DNA from: Marinilactibacillus sp036039175
GTDB taxonomy: Bacteria > Bacillota > Bacilli > Lactobacillales > Carnobacteriaceae_A
DNA length: 64,000 bases
Assembly (NCBI RefSeq): GCF_036039175.1
Contig: NZ_JAYXKP010000004.1
Coordinates: 124,001-188,000, forward strand
Reading direction: 5' to 3'
How positions within the stretch are numbered: position 1 is the stretch's first letter; every line of letters begins with the position of its first letter. The position numbers and the translations under genes are program-made. The notes below the pieces were generated by a model. It had not been told where the DNA came from. It worked only from the letters and a program-made list of their open reading frames with translations, and did not search any database. Positions 34,733 to 43,226 of this stretch are shown here, one piece after another.

Positions 34733-36790
34733 ATGAAGAAGCACCAAGTGACTAAAGACACAAGACTACTACACGGGGGAGATTATAATCCCGATCAATG
34801 GTTGGATTGTCCTGGTATTATTGATCAGGATTTCAAGTTAATGAAGCAAGCACATACGAATACATTCTCGGTAGGGATGTTTTCTTGGGCATCTTTGGAA
34901 CCAGAGGAAGGTGTCTATACATTTGAATGGCTTGATGATATATTCGATAGAATAGAAGCGATGGGTGGAAATATGATTCTAGCGACGCCAAGTGGAGCAA
35001 GACCCGCCTGGATGTCCCAGAAGTATCCTGAAGTATTAAGAGTAGACGCGCTAAGAAGAAAACAACTCCACGGTGCTCGACATAACCACTGCTTTACGTC
35101 TCCGTACTACCGGGAAAAAGCACAAGAAATGAACCGGAAATTAGCTGAGAGATATGGAAAACGCTCTTCTTTATTAATGTGGCATATTTCAAACGAATAT
35201 GGTGGGGAATGTCATTGTGATCTTTGTCAAACAGCGTTCAGAGATTGGCTGAAAGTACAATATGATAACGACTTAGACAAAGTAAACCAGTCATGGTGGG
35301 GGCCTTTCTGGAGTCATACATTTACAAATTGGGAACAAATCGAATCACCCTCTCCAATCGGAGAAAATGCTGTGCATGGACTGAATTTGGACTGGAGAAG
35401 ATTTGTAACGGACCAGACGATCAGTTTCTATAAAGATGAGATTGTACCTTTACGTGAATTGACACCAGAAGTACCTATTACAACGAATTTCATGTCAGAT
35501 AATCCCTCTTTCACGCCATTTAGAGCGTTAGATTACAGTAAATTTGCCAAGGAAGTCGATGTGATTAGTTGGGATGCTTATCCAGCGTGGCATAATGATT
35601 ACGAAGAAACATATGAATTAGCATCTAAAGTTGGCTTTATGAATGATTCATTCAAGAGTATGAAACAAAAACCTTGGCTACTAATGGAGTCAACTCCAAG
35701 CCATGTGAACTGGCATCAGTTCAATAAAGCAAAAAGACCGAGTATGCATTATCTATCTGCTATGCAGATGCTAGCACATGGATCTGATAGTAATCTTTAT
35801 TTCCAATGGAGAAAATCTCGTGGATCTTCAGAAAAATTCCACGGTGCAGTGGTTGACCATGATGGCTCTACAGAAAATAGAGTATTCAAAGAAGTTGCTA
35901 GACTTGGAAAAGCAATGGAAGATCTATCTGAAAAAGTCGTAGGATCTCAAAGGATTGCAGAAGTCGGTTTGCTCTATGATTGGGATAGTGATTGGGCGCT
36001 TGAACACACGCAAGGATTTGGGTTACAGACGAAATTGTATCCAGAGACTTTGCAAAAACATTACCAGTCCTTATGGGAAAAAGATATTCCTGTAGATGTC
36101 ATCACAAAGGAAAACACATTTAAAGATTATAAATTACTTGTCGTACCCATGCTTTATTTAATGAGTGAAGAAACTGTTCAGCGCTTAAAAGTATATGTAG
36201 CGAATGGTGGAACCTTGGTTTCAAGCTATATTACCGGATTAGTCAATGAACACGATCTAACGTATCTAGGTGGGTGGAAAAAAGAGCTTCAGGAAGTTTT
36301 TGGAATTGAACCACTTGAAACAGACACTTACTACACGAGTGATTCAAATGAACTAACATTCAACAACAAACAGTACGCGATTCGTGACTACGCAACGATT
36401 ATCGACGTCAAAGAAGCAGAAGTACTGGCGCAATATGAAGGGGACTTCTATGCGGATAGCGCAGCAGTAACTTTAAATAATTACAAAGATGGGGAAGCTT
36501 ATTATATCGGAGCAAGAGCTGAAGATGACTTTAATAGAGACTTCTATAGTCACCTGATTGAGAAGCTAGATCTTTCTCCGGGGCTGAAAGTTGAGCATGA
36601 GATAGGCGTTTCTGTTCAAGGAAGAATATTGGATGATGGAACCTCTATCATATTTATCATGAACTTCACTGAAGAAGAACAAGCGATTGAAATTTTGGAA
36701 GACGTACGAGATAGCTTTACGGGAGAAACGTTAAGTGGTGATGTATCACTGAAACCTTATGAAGTACTCGTAGTAGATAAAAACAACTAG
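34733..36790 (+). CDS. ganA: GH42 beta-galactosidase (GanA)
   Basis: A 685-residue cytoplasmic enzyme without signal peptide. It has the GH42 start GGDYNPDQW, the acid/base Glu in WHISNEYGGECHCDLC (the cysteines belong to the usual zinc cluster) and the nucleophile Glu in PWLLMESTPSHVNW. A trimerisation domain and a C-terminal beta domain follow. It splits imported galactooligosaccharides to galactose. AGAGGAA precedes the ATG. It lies between the permeases and the galactanase gene. Confidence 0.93.
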   Translation: MKKHQVTKDTRLLHGGDYNPDQWLDCPGIIDQDFKLMKQAHTNTFSVGMFSWASLEPEEGVYTFEWLDDIFDRIEAMGGNMILATPSGARPAWMSQKYPEVLRVDALRRKQLHGARHNHCFTSPYYREKAQEMNRKLAERYGKRSSLLMWHISNEYGGECHCDLCQTAFRDWLKVQYDNDLDKVNQSWWGPFWSHTFTNWEQIESPSPIGENAVHGLNLDWRRFVTDQTISFYKDEIVPLRELTPEVPITTNFMSDNPSFTPFRALDYSKFAKEVDVISWDAYPAWHNDYEETYELASKVGFMNDSFKSMKQKPWLLMESTPSHVNWHQFNKAKRPSMHYLSAMQMLAHGSDSNLYFQWRKSRGSSEKFHGAVVDHDGSTENRVFKEVARLGKAMEDLSEKVVGSQRIAEVGLLYDWDSDWALEHTQGFGLQTKLYPETLQKHYQSLWEKDIPVDVITKENTFKDYKLLVVPMLYLMSEETVQRLKVYVANGGTLVSSYITGLVNEHDLTYLGGWKKELQEVFGIEPLETDTYYTSDSNELTFNNKQYAIRDYATIIDVKEAEVLAQYEGDFYADSAAVTLNNYKDGEAYYIGARAEDDFNRDFYSHLIEKLDLSPGLKVEHEIGVSVQGRILDDGTSIIFIMNFTEEEQAIEILEDVRDSFTGETLSGDVSLKPYEVLVVDKNN

Positions 36791-36803
36791 CCAAAATAAA
36801 GAT

Positions 36804-36848
36804 AACAGAATAGGGTGTTGGATTATTTCAATACTCTATTTTGTTTTG
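36804..36848 (+). terminator. Partial terminator between ganA and ganB
   Basis: AACAGAATAGGGTGTTG (36804-36820) pairs, with wobbles, with CAATACTCTATTTTGTT (36829-36845), ending in a T-rich tract. It may lower ganB expression relative to the transport genes. Confidence 0.6.
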
Positions 36849-36855
36849 TAGCAAA

Positions 36856-36870
36856 ATGTTAACGGTTACT
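36856..36870. promoter_or_regulatory. cre-like site before ganB
   Basis: ATGTTAACGGTTACT differs at one fixed position from the cre consensus WTGNAANCGNWNNCW. It sits just upstream of the ganB ribosome site, where CcpA could block transcription. Confidence 0.45.
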
Positions 36871-36887
36871 TAAAAAGGAGAATGGAA

Positions 36888-39431
36888 ATGAATCTAAAAT
36901 GGTTTAATAGACTTGCGTTAATTGGAAGTGTGTCAGTAGCGTTTTTGCAAACGAGTACGGTTCATGCTGAGGAACAGCCGATAGTTTCAGATATTTTTGT
37001 TGAAAAAGTAGAAGGAATCTCAGATGACTTTATTCACGGAGTAGATATTTCGAGTGTAATTGCTTTAGAGCAAAGCGGTGTGAAATTCTACAATCAAGAT
37101 GGACAAGAACAAGATGTATTCAGAACGTTTAAAGAATCAGGAACTAATTATGTTAGGGTCCGAGTTTGGAATGATCCATTTGATTCTGCTGGAATGAGTT
37201 ATGGCGGCGGAAATAACGATGTGAAAAAAGCTATTGAGATTGGAAAACGTGCTACTGAAAATGGTATGAAAGTTTTAGTGGATTTCCACTATTCAGATTT
37301 CTGGGCAGATCCAGCTAAACAACAAGCGCCTAAAGAATGGAAAGGATATAATTTAGAAGAGAAAGAACAAGCGCTTTATGATTTTACTTACGATACGATT
37401 ACTCGAATGAAAAATGAGGGTATTGATGTAGGGATGGTTCAAATTGGTAATGAAACTAACAATGCGATAGCTGGAGAAAATACTTGGGAAAATATGTCTA
37501 CTCTTTTCAATGCTGGAAGTAGAGCAGTTAGAACGATTGATTCTGAACTTAAAATTGCGCTTCATTTTACAAATCCTGAAAGAGTTGGAAGCTATGAGAA
37601 TATTGCACGAGAATTAAATCTCAATAAAGTGGACTATGATGTATTTGCAAGCTCTTATTATCCATATTGGCACGGAACATTAGACAATTTGACCAATGTA
37701 CTCTCAGATATAGTAGAAACTTACGACAAAGAGGTCATGGTAGCAGAGACATCTTATGCTTATACTGATCAAGACGGCGACGGACATCAGAACACGGTTC
37801 CAGGAGAGGGGTTAGTTACGAATTATCCGTTTACGGTTCAAGGTCAGGCACATTCTTTGAGAGAAGTCATTCAATCAGTGGTCGACGTCGGTGACAAAGG
37901 TGTTGGTGTCTTTTACTGGGAACCAGCGTGGCTTCCCGTAGGGCCAATTGAAAACATAAATCAGAACCGTGAAAAATGGGAGACTTATGGATCAGGATGG
38001 GCTTCAAGTTTTGCTTCGGAATATGATCCAGAAGATGCTGGTGAATGGTATGGAGGTTCAGCAGTTGATAATCAAGCGCTGTTTGATTTTGAAGGACATC
38101 CTTTGCCATCTATCAATACATTCAAGTACGTACACACAGGCGCCATAGCAGAAGTGAGAGTGGAGCATATTAGAGTAGTTGATTTAGAATTCTTACTTGG
38201 AGATCCAATCAGTCTTCCAGAAACCGTGACCGTGATATATAACGACAATACAGAAGGATTAGAATCTGTAAGTTGGAATCAAGAAGATTTGGAAAAAGCT
38301 ATAGTAGGAACTACGGGAGTCTATTTAATCAATGGGTTGCTAGAAGATGGTACGGAAACAACCGTAACTGTTACGATTACAGCAGTCAATTATACGGTGA
38401 ATCCAAGTTTCGAAGAAGCCAATCGCTCAATGTGGAATATTAGCTATCCAGAAGGCGTTCAAGAACATGTAACGTTTCAGAATAATGCTTCAGATGCAAA
38501 ATCGGGAAATTACTCAGCACACTTTTTTTCTTCAGAAAAAGTGAACTTTAGATTACAACAAACTATCCAAAATTTGGAACCGGGTATTTATGAGGTAGCT
38601 GCTCATATTCAAGGTGGAGATGCTCGCAATTCAGAAATATATTTATTTGCAGAGACAAGTACAGATGAGATTAAGGTCAATACTAGAGTTAATGGATGGG
38701 CAAACTGGCTTAATCCTAGAGTAGAAGGCGTTGCTGTGGAAAATGGAACTCTGACTATAGGTATGAACGTTTTGGCCGACGGAGGAGCTTGGGGATCAAT
38801 AGACGATTTTGTCGTGAATCGTGTTGGGGATTTAGAGAAGAATGATGAAGATCAAGCAGGCCCCTCAGTGCCAGAAGAAAATTTATCAAAACCAGAACCA
38901 GATAAAAACTCGGAAGAGCCTTCAAATGATAAAGAACCTATAATCGTTACGCTACCTACTAAACCAGTAATTGAACCTATATACGCGGGGGATAAAACGA
39001 TTAGAGGTAATGGACAAAAAAATACAACAATTGTCGCTCTGATTGATCAAAATGAAATTGGTCGAACAACAGTTAATAGTCCGTTTGAGATTGCGCTAGA
39101 ACGGCCTCTTAAAGAGGGAGAACAAATTGAATTGTATGCATTAGATGAATTCGGAAAGCGTGGGGAGTCTATAGTAGTAACGGTTCAACCTACTCAATCT
39201 AATGCGGAAACTGAAACGGAAACTGAAACTGAAAGTGATAAGACGACATCACTTGAATCAGAAAATAAAGGTCAAATGACTGAAGAAAGTACGAAAACAG
39301 ACGAAACTAAAGAGACAAAGCTTCCGCAAACGGGATCAATTAAAAATTCTTTCAGCCTCTTGGGTGGGATCAGTATAATTATTGGATTGACCCTCTTCAT
39401 CTTTCGAGGTAAAAGGATACAAACTATGTAA
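36888..39431 (+). CDS. ganB: Cell-wall-anchored GH53 endo-beta-1,4-galactanase (GanB)
   Basis: The start chosen is the ATG at 36888, 7 nt after AAAGGAG; the ATG at 36882 is too close. The 847 residues in order are: signal peptide ending near VHAEE; GH53 domain (HGVDISSVIALEQSG, YVRVRVWNDPFD) with acid/base Glu189 in VQIGNETNN and nucleophile Glu287 in VAETSYAY; a Big_4-like Ig module; a CBM61-like galactan-binding module (about residues 500-645); an acidic linker; an Ig-like module; an E/T-rich stretch with ETETET repeats; and the LPQTG sorting signal at about residue 812 with helix and basic tail. It cuts galactan at the cell surface and feeds GanSPQ. Confidence 0.92.
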   Translation: MNLKWFNRLALIGSVSVAFLQTSTVHAEEQPIVSDIFVEKVEGISDDFIHGVDISSVIALEQSGVKFYNQDGQEQDVFRTFKESGTNYVRVRVWNDPFDSAGMSYGGGNNDVKKAIEIGKRATENGMKVLVDFHYSDFWADPAKQQAPKEWKGYNLEEKEQALYDFTYDTITRMKNEGIDVGMVQIGNETNNAIAGENTWENMSTLFNAGSRAVRTIDSELKIALHFTNPERVGSYENIARELNLNKVDYDVFASSYYPYWHGTLDNLTNVLSDIVETYDKEVMVAETSYAYTDQDGDGHQNTVPGEGLVTNYPFTVQGQAHSLREVIQSVVDVGDKGVGVFYWEPAWLPVGPIENINQNREKWETYGSGWASSFASEYDPEDAGEWYGGSAVDNQALFDFEGHPLPSINTFKYVHTGAIAEVRVEHIRVVDLEFLLGDPISLPETVTVIYNDNTEGLESVSWNQEDLEKAIVGTTGVYLINGLLEDGTETTVTVTITAVNYTVNPSFEEANRSMWNISYPEGVQEHVTFQNNASDAKSGNYSAHFFSSEKVNFRLQQTIQNLEPGIYEVAAHIQGGDARNSEIYLFAETSTDEIKVNTRVNGWANWLNPRVEGVAVENGTLTIGMNVLADGGAWGSIDDFVVNRVGDLEKNDEDQAGPSVPEENLSKPEPDKNSEEPSNDKEPIIVTLPTKPVIEPIYAGDKTIRGNGQKNTTIVALIDQNEIGRTTVNSPFEIALERPLKEGEQIELYALDEFGKRGESIVVTVQPTQSNAETETETETESDKTTSLESENKGQMTEESTKTDETKETKLPQTGSIKNSFSLLGGISIIIGLTLFIFRGKRIQTM

Positions 39432-39444
39432 TATGAATAAGATT

Positions 39445-39498
39445 CAATAATAAAAGGTACTACACCGATTTTCATTGGCGTAGTACCTTTTATTATTG
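39445..39498. terminator. Bidirectional terminator after ganB
   Basis: CAATAATAAAAGGTACTAC pairs with GTAGTACCTTTTATTATTG around a short loop. AT-rich flanks on both sides suit convergent genes. Confidence 0.88.
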
Positions 39499-39520
39499 TA
39501 ATTACGGGACAATTCTTTTA

Positions 39521-41245
39521 CTAGTTTTCTTTATTGGGCATAGCTACCCAGTGTCTTGGTGAAACTTCCTGGAAAGTCGTTGCCGAAGCGTTATAGGTAG
39601 CTGCGTCAAATTCTTCTACTGATTTTTGACGAGTGGCTTCGTAAGCTGGGTCAGGAACTGGAATTGCAGCTAATAATTTTTTCGTATATGGGTGGATAGG
39701 GTTTGAGAATAGCTCCTCAGAGTCTGCCAGTTCAACTAAGTGGCCGTTATACATAACTGCCACACGATCACTGATGCGCTTAACCATAGAAAGATCATGA
39801 GCGATGAACAGATAAGTTAATCCTAGTTTTTTCTGAAGGTCTTCTAGTAATTCTACGATCTGAGATTGAATAGAAGCATCTAATGCCGATAGTGGTTCAT
39901 CGCAAACGATAAACTTAGGATTAACAGCTAAAGCTCTCGCAATACCAATACGTTGACGCTGACCACCTGAAAATTCATGTGGGTACCGCATCGCAAAGGA
40001 TGCTTCCAGACCAACTAATTCCAGTAGTTCGACGACTCTATCGTAACGGGCTTTTTTGTTTTCTGCTAAGCCATGAACATCAAGAGACTCACCGATGATG
40101 TCTAAAACCTTCATACGAGGGTCAAGAGAGGCATAAGGATCTTGGAAGATCACTTGCATATACTTTCGCATATCTTTCATTTCACGAGCATTTAGATGGT
40201 TCAAATCAAAGCCTTCATAAATCACTTCACCACCGGTCGCTTCATGAAGTCGAAGAATCGTTTTGCCTGTAGTTGATTTCCCAGAACCAGATTCCCCTAC
40301 TAAACCGAGTGTTTCATTTTCATAGATATCAAAAGTAATGTCATCTACAGCTTTCAAAGTAGCCCCTTTACCCATATCAAAATGTTTTTGTAAATTTTTG
40401 ATAGAAAGTAACGGTTTTTTAGACTGTTCTACATTGAGAACGGATTTCTGTTCATTCTGAAGATTAGGCACAGCATCTAGTAATCGTTTAGTGTATGGAT
40501 GACTTGGATGCTTGAATACATCTGTAGTCGTTCCGCTTTCGACTACTTTTCCATCTTTCATCACAATAACGCGATCACACATATTAGCGACAACACCAAA
40601 ATCATGAGTAATTAAGATGATAGAAGTGCCAAATTTTTTCTGGATATCTGTTAGTAATTCTAAAATTTGAGCTTGTATCGTAACATCCAAAGCTGTTGTT
40701 GGCTCATCAGCAATTAATAAAGCTGGATTACAAGCTAAAGCAATAGCAATCATCATTCGTTGTCGCATACCACCTGAAAATTCGTGAGGGTATTGCTTGT
40801 ATCTGAAATCAACATCTTTGATGCCTACAAGTTTCATAATATTCAGCGCTTCATCTTTTGCGGCTTTTTTCTTAAGTTTCTGATGGAATCGAATACTTTC
40901 TGTTATCTGATCACCAATCGTCATAGTCGGGTTGAGTGATGTCATTGGATCTTGAAAAATCATTCCAATATCTTTACCACGTATTTTTCGCATTTCTTTT
41001 TCAGTTAATTGAGTTAAATCTTTACCCATGAAAACAACCTTGCTGTTTTCTCCATTTTGGGCGTTTGGAGGTAGTAGGCGCATAATCGAGCGCGCAGTGA
41101 CACTTTTACCACTTCCAGATTCTCCTACAATACCTAATGTTTCGCCTTTTGCAACTTCGAAATGAACACCAGTAGCCACTTCATTAGAAGTATCCCCTTG
41201 TTCAAATACAATAGATAAATCCTTTACGTCAAGCAGTTTTTCCAT
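39521..41245 (-). CDS. Fused double ATP-binding protein of a peptide ABC importer (GsiA/DppDF type)
   Basis: The start chosen is the ATG at 41245, preceded by GAGGAG; the TTG at 41260 would include that site. The 574 residues hold two complete ATPase domains. Domain 1 has GESGSGKSVT, FSGGMRQRM and LLIADEPTTALD; domain 2 (from about residue 278) has GESGSGKSTT, FSGGQRQRIG and FIVCDEPLSALD. Each ends with the oligopeptide-family C-terminal extension (HPYTKRLL, HPYTKKLL). Fusion of the D and F subunits is typical of the glutathione importer GsiA. It is divergent from the T-box operon of permeases and binding protein, which has no ATPase of its own, so it is the likely motor. Confidence 0.88.
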   Translation of the reverse strand: MEKLLDVKDLSIVFEQGDTSNEVATGVHFEVAKGETLGIVGESGSGKSVTARSIMRLLPPNAQNGENSKVVFMGKDLTQLTEKEMRKIRGKDIGMIFQDPMTSLNPTMTIGDQITESIRFHQKLKKKAAKDEALNIMKLVGIKDVDFRYKQYPHEFSGGMRQRMMIAIALACNPALLIADEPTTALDVTIQAQILELLTDIQKKFGTSIILITHDFGVVANMCDRVIVMKDGKVVESGTTTDVFKHPSHPYTKRLLDAVPNLQNEQKSVLNVEQSKKPLLSIKNLQKHFDMGKGATLKAVDDITFDIYENETLGLVGESGSGKSTTGKTILRLHEATGGEVIYEGFDLNHLNAREMKDMRKYMQVIFQDPYASLDPRMKVLDIIGESLDVHGLAENKKARYDRVVELLELVGLEASFAMRYPHEFSGGQRQRIGIARALAVNPKFIVCDEPLSALDASIQSQIVELLEDLQKKLGLTYLFIAHDLSMVKRISDRVAVMYNGHLVELADSEELFSNPIHPYTKKLLAAIPVPDPAYEATRQKSVEEFDAATYNASATTFQEVSPRHWVAMPNKEN

Positions 41246-41280
41246 AGTTCCGCTCCTCAAAGTTCGACTAGAATAGTTTG

Positions 41281-41309
41281 ATTATAGCATGTTTGTCAAT
41301 AGTTTCGAA
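41281..41309 (-). promoter_or_regulatory. Candidate promoter of the fused ATPase gene
   Basis: On the minus strand TTCGAA (41304-41309) and TATAAT (41281-41286) are spaced by 17 nt, 36 bases before the ATG. Confidence 0.5.
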
Positions 41310-41328
41310 AAATATGAGCGTTTAGGAC

Positions 41329-41357
41329 TTGACGATGTAATGGCAATTTGGTATATT
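41329..41357 (+). promoter_or_regulatory. Promoter of the T-box operon
   Basis: TTGACG (41329-41334) and TATATT (41352-41357) have 17-nt spacing. The transcript would start near 41364 and run into the T-box leader. Confidence 0.7.
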
Positions 41358-41394
41358 GTGTTCAATCATATTACTTTGAAAAAATAAGTTAAAA

Positions 41395-41710
41395 GACTAA
41401 GAAAAGAAGAGTACAGATCATTGCGATTTCGAAGAGAGTCCCTATTTGCTGAGAAGGGATAATGAGGAATGTCTGGAAGTGCGTCTTGGAGTCATACTGT
41501 TGAATTCTTGTTTCAAGAATTAGATCGTATCGGGTAAGCCCGTTATAGCTTTACAGTATAGAGGATCATGATCCGAGTACTGAATGAGATGTTGTGGAGC
41601 CGAGCCGGAATTTTTAGGTTTAGAGTTGTACAATTCTTTAAGGTGGAACCGTAAAATCGACTATTTTGCCCTTAAATTCAGAATTATTCTGTTTTTAAGG
41701 GCTTTTTTTA
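41395..41710 (+). promoter_or_regulatory. T-box riboswitch, probably tRNA-Cys responsive
   Basis: The T-box sequence AAGGTGGAACCG is at 41640-41651. It is followed by a strong terminator, GCCCTTAAA (41668-41676) with TTTAAGGGC (41694-41702) and a T run. Upstream, stem I elements are visible: AGAGAGTC (near 41433) and the GCTGAGA loop. On the 3' arm, aligning GAAG-TGC-GTCTTGGAGT with the usual GAA-codon-ACCTTxGAGT pattern gives the specifier UGC (41480-41482), a Cys codon. The tRNA-end-pairing bulge reads UGGA, which requires discriminator base U73, as in tRNA-Cys and tRNA-Gly. The T-box call is firm; the Cys assignment is inference without a computed fold. Confidence 0.85.
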
Positions 41711-41759
41711 TGTCTAGAGCGTCAATAAAAAGATGTACGGAATGAACGGAGGGAACGTA

Positions 41760-43208
41760 GTGGGAGCAGAAACAATTATTAGACAAGATCAGGGAGTTCT
41801 TCAAAAAACAGCCCGGCAGTACGAGAAAGCTTACATGAACTGGATTTATCGAATCGGTTTATTGCTGTTAGGTTTTCCTTTCCAGTTAGTCGTTTTACTA
41901 GTATTTTTGAATAAGAAATATGTAAAAAAACAAAACGGAAAAGTCAGTAGCGAAGCGGAGCAGTTACTAAAGCAGCAGGGTTATGCTGTTGAACTGAAAA
42001 ATCGATTAAGACAACAAGAGCAAAGTAAGCAGGCCTTTTTCAATAAAAAACTTTCTGAAAAAGAAACGGATAAAAAAGTTGAACAAGTCTTTTCAAAACA
42101 ATTCCAAGAAGCTATTGATCAGAAGGCTCATGAAATTTATAGAAAATCTGGTCGGGAAAAAGTCACTTTTCTAGGACAGACATTAGATTTTTTAACAGAT
42201 CCAAAATACTTTGCGCTTTCTATCATACTGGGATTCCCAATGTATGCTCTGCTGATTGTACATGCTTTTCCATTTTTGAAGTATCTGTTTGAGCGTTTGC
42301 TGATGATGGTATTTGTGATTTTAGGAGTTACCGTTATCGTATTCACTTTACTCTACTTCTCACCATCCGATCCTGCTAGAAATATTATTGGTGAAACAGC
42401 GACTCAGGCACAGATTGATAACTTCCGTGGTATGTACGGCCTTGACGATCCTTATCTCGTTCAACTTGGTCGAACCATTAAAGGCGTATTCAGTTTTGAT
42501 CTCGGGAATGCATATTCTGGAAATCAAGCTGTTGTATCAACAATCATGAGAAGATTCCCAGTTACACTGGAATTATCTGTTTTTGCACTGATCATCGCAT
42601 TGATTATTGCTTTACCAGCTGGAATTTACTCAGCCGTTAAGGCAAATACACTGTTCGATCACGTATTTATGTTTATCGCATTGATTGGATTATCTATTCC
42701 AAGTTTCTGGCAAGGGCTCGTATTTATTCTCGTCTTTTCTATTAATCTAGGTTGGTTACCAGCGACTTTCAATACAGAAAACTTTGCTTCGTTGATTATG
42801 CCAGCGGTCGTTCTAGGGACATTGCTGATGGCTTCGGTCGCCAGAATGACACGTTCATCAACGCTAGAAGTCATTAATGAAGATTATATCCTGACTGCTC
42901 GTTCAAAAGGGTTATCGAATAGTCGAGTGATTTTAAAACATGCGGTACCAAATGCGTTAATTCCAATTGTCACTATTATTGGATTGCAGTTTGGTGGTGT
43001 ACTCGGAGGTGCTGCAGTCACAGAGCAGGTCTTTAACATCAACGGAATCGGGCGTTATATTGTAGAGCGCCAATTTATACCGGATATCCCAAGTGTGCTC
43101 GGTGGGGTTATCTATATTGCAATTGTTTTATCCGTTGTCAACGTAGTGATCGATATGCTCTACGCATTTATCGATCCTAGAATCCGTACAAATCTGAAAC
43201 GCTATTAA
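41760..43208 (+). CDS. Peptide ABC permease (DppB family) with long N-terminal extension
   Basis: The start chosen is the GTG at 41760, 6 nt after GGAGGG; the ATG at 41733 lacks a site. The product has 482 residues. The standard DppB core begins near residue 178 (FERLLMMVFVILGVTVIVF ... SPSDPARNIIGETAT) and includes the EAA-like loop ILTARSKGLSNSRVILKHAVPNAL (in parts). Ahead of it lie a hydrophobic segment (near 25-45), a charged coiled region of about 90 residues (KNRLRQQEQSKQAF...) and another helix. Typical DppB proteins have about 310 residues, so some 170 residues are extra. It is the first gene behind the T-box. Confidence 0.88.
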   Translation: MGAETIIRQDQGVLQKTARQYEKAYMNWIYRIGLLLLGFPFQLVVLLVFLNKKYVKKQNGKVSSEAEQLLKQQGYAVELKNRLRQQEQSKQAFFNKKLSEKETDKKVEQVFSKQFQEAIDQKAHEIYRKSGREKVTFLGQTLDFLTDPKYFALSIILGFPMYALLIVHAFPFLKYLFERLLMMVFVILGVTVIVFTLLYFSPSDPARNIIGETATQAQIDNFRGMYGLDDPYLVQLGRTIKGVFSFDLGNAYSGNQAVVSTIMRRFPVTLELSVFALIIALIIALPAGIYSAVKANTLFDHVFMFIALIGLSIPSFWQGLVFILVFSINLGWLPATFNTENFASLIMPAVVLGTLLMASVARMTRSSTLEVINEDYILTARSKGLSNSRVILKHAVPNALIPIVTIIGLQFGGVLGGAAVTEQVFNINGIGRYIVERQFIPDIPSVLGGVIYIAIVLSVVNVVIDMLYAFIDPRIRTNLKRY

Positions 43209-43226
43209 AGAGAGGAGAATATTACT

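Noticed and set aside
39211..39245. ETETET repeat in ganB as a phase-variable tract
   Set aside because: The repeat unit is in whole codons, so changes in copy number would not alter the frame; it is an ordinary flexible wall-spanning linker.
41512..41533. GAAUUC in the T-box leader as a Phe specifier
   Set aside because: The sequence lies in a local hairpin (GAATTCTTG with CAAGAATT) after stem I, and tRNA-Phe has A73, which would not pair with the UGGA bulge.
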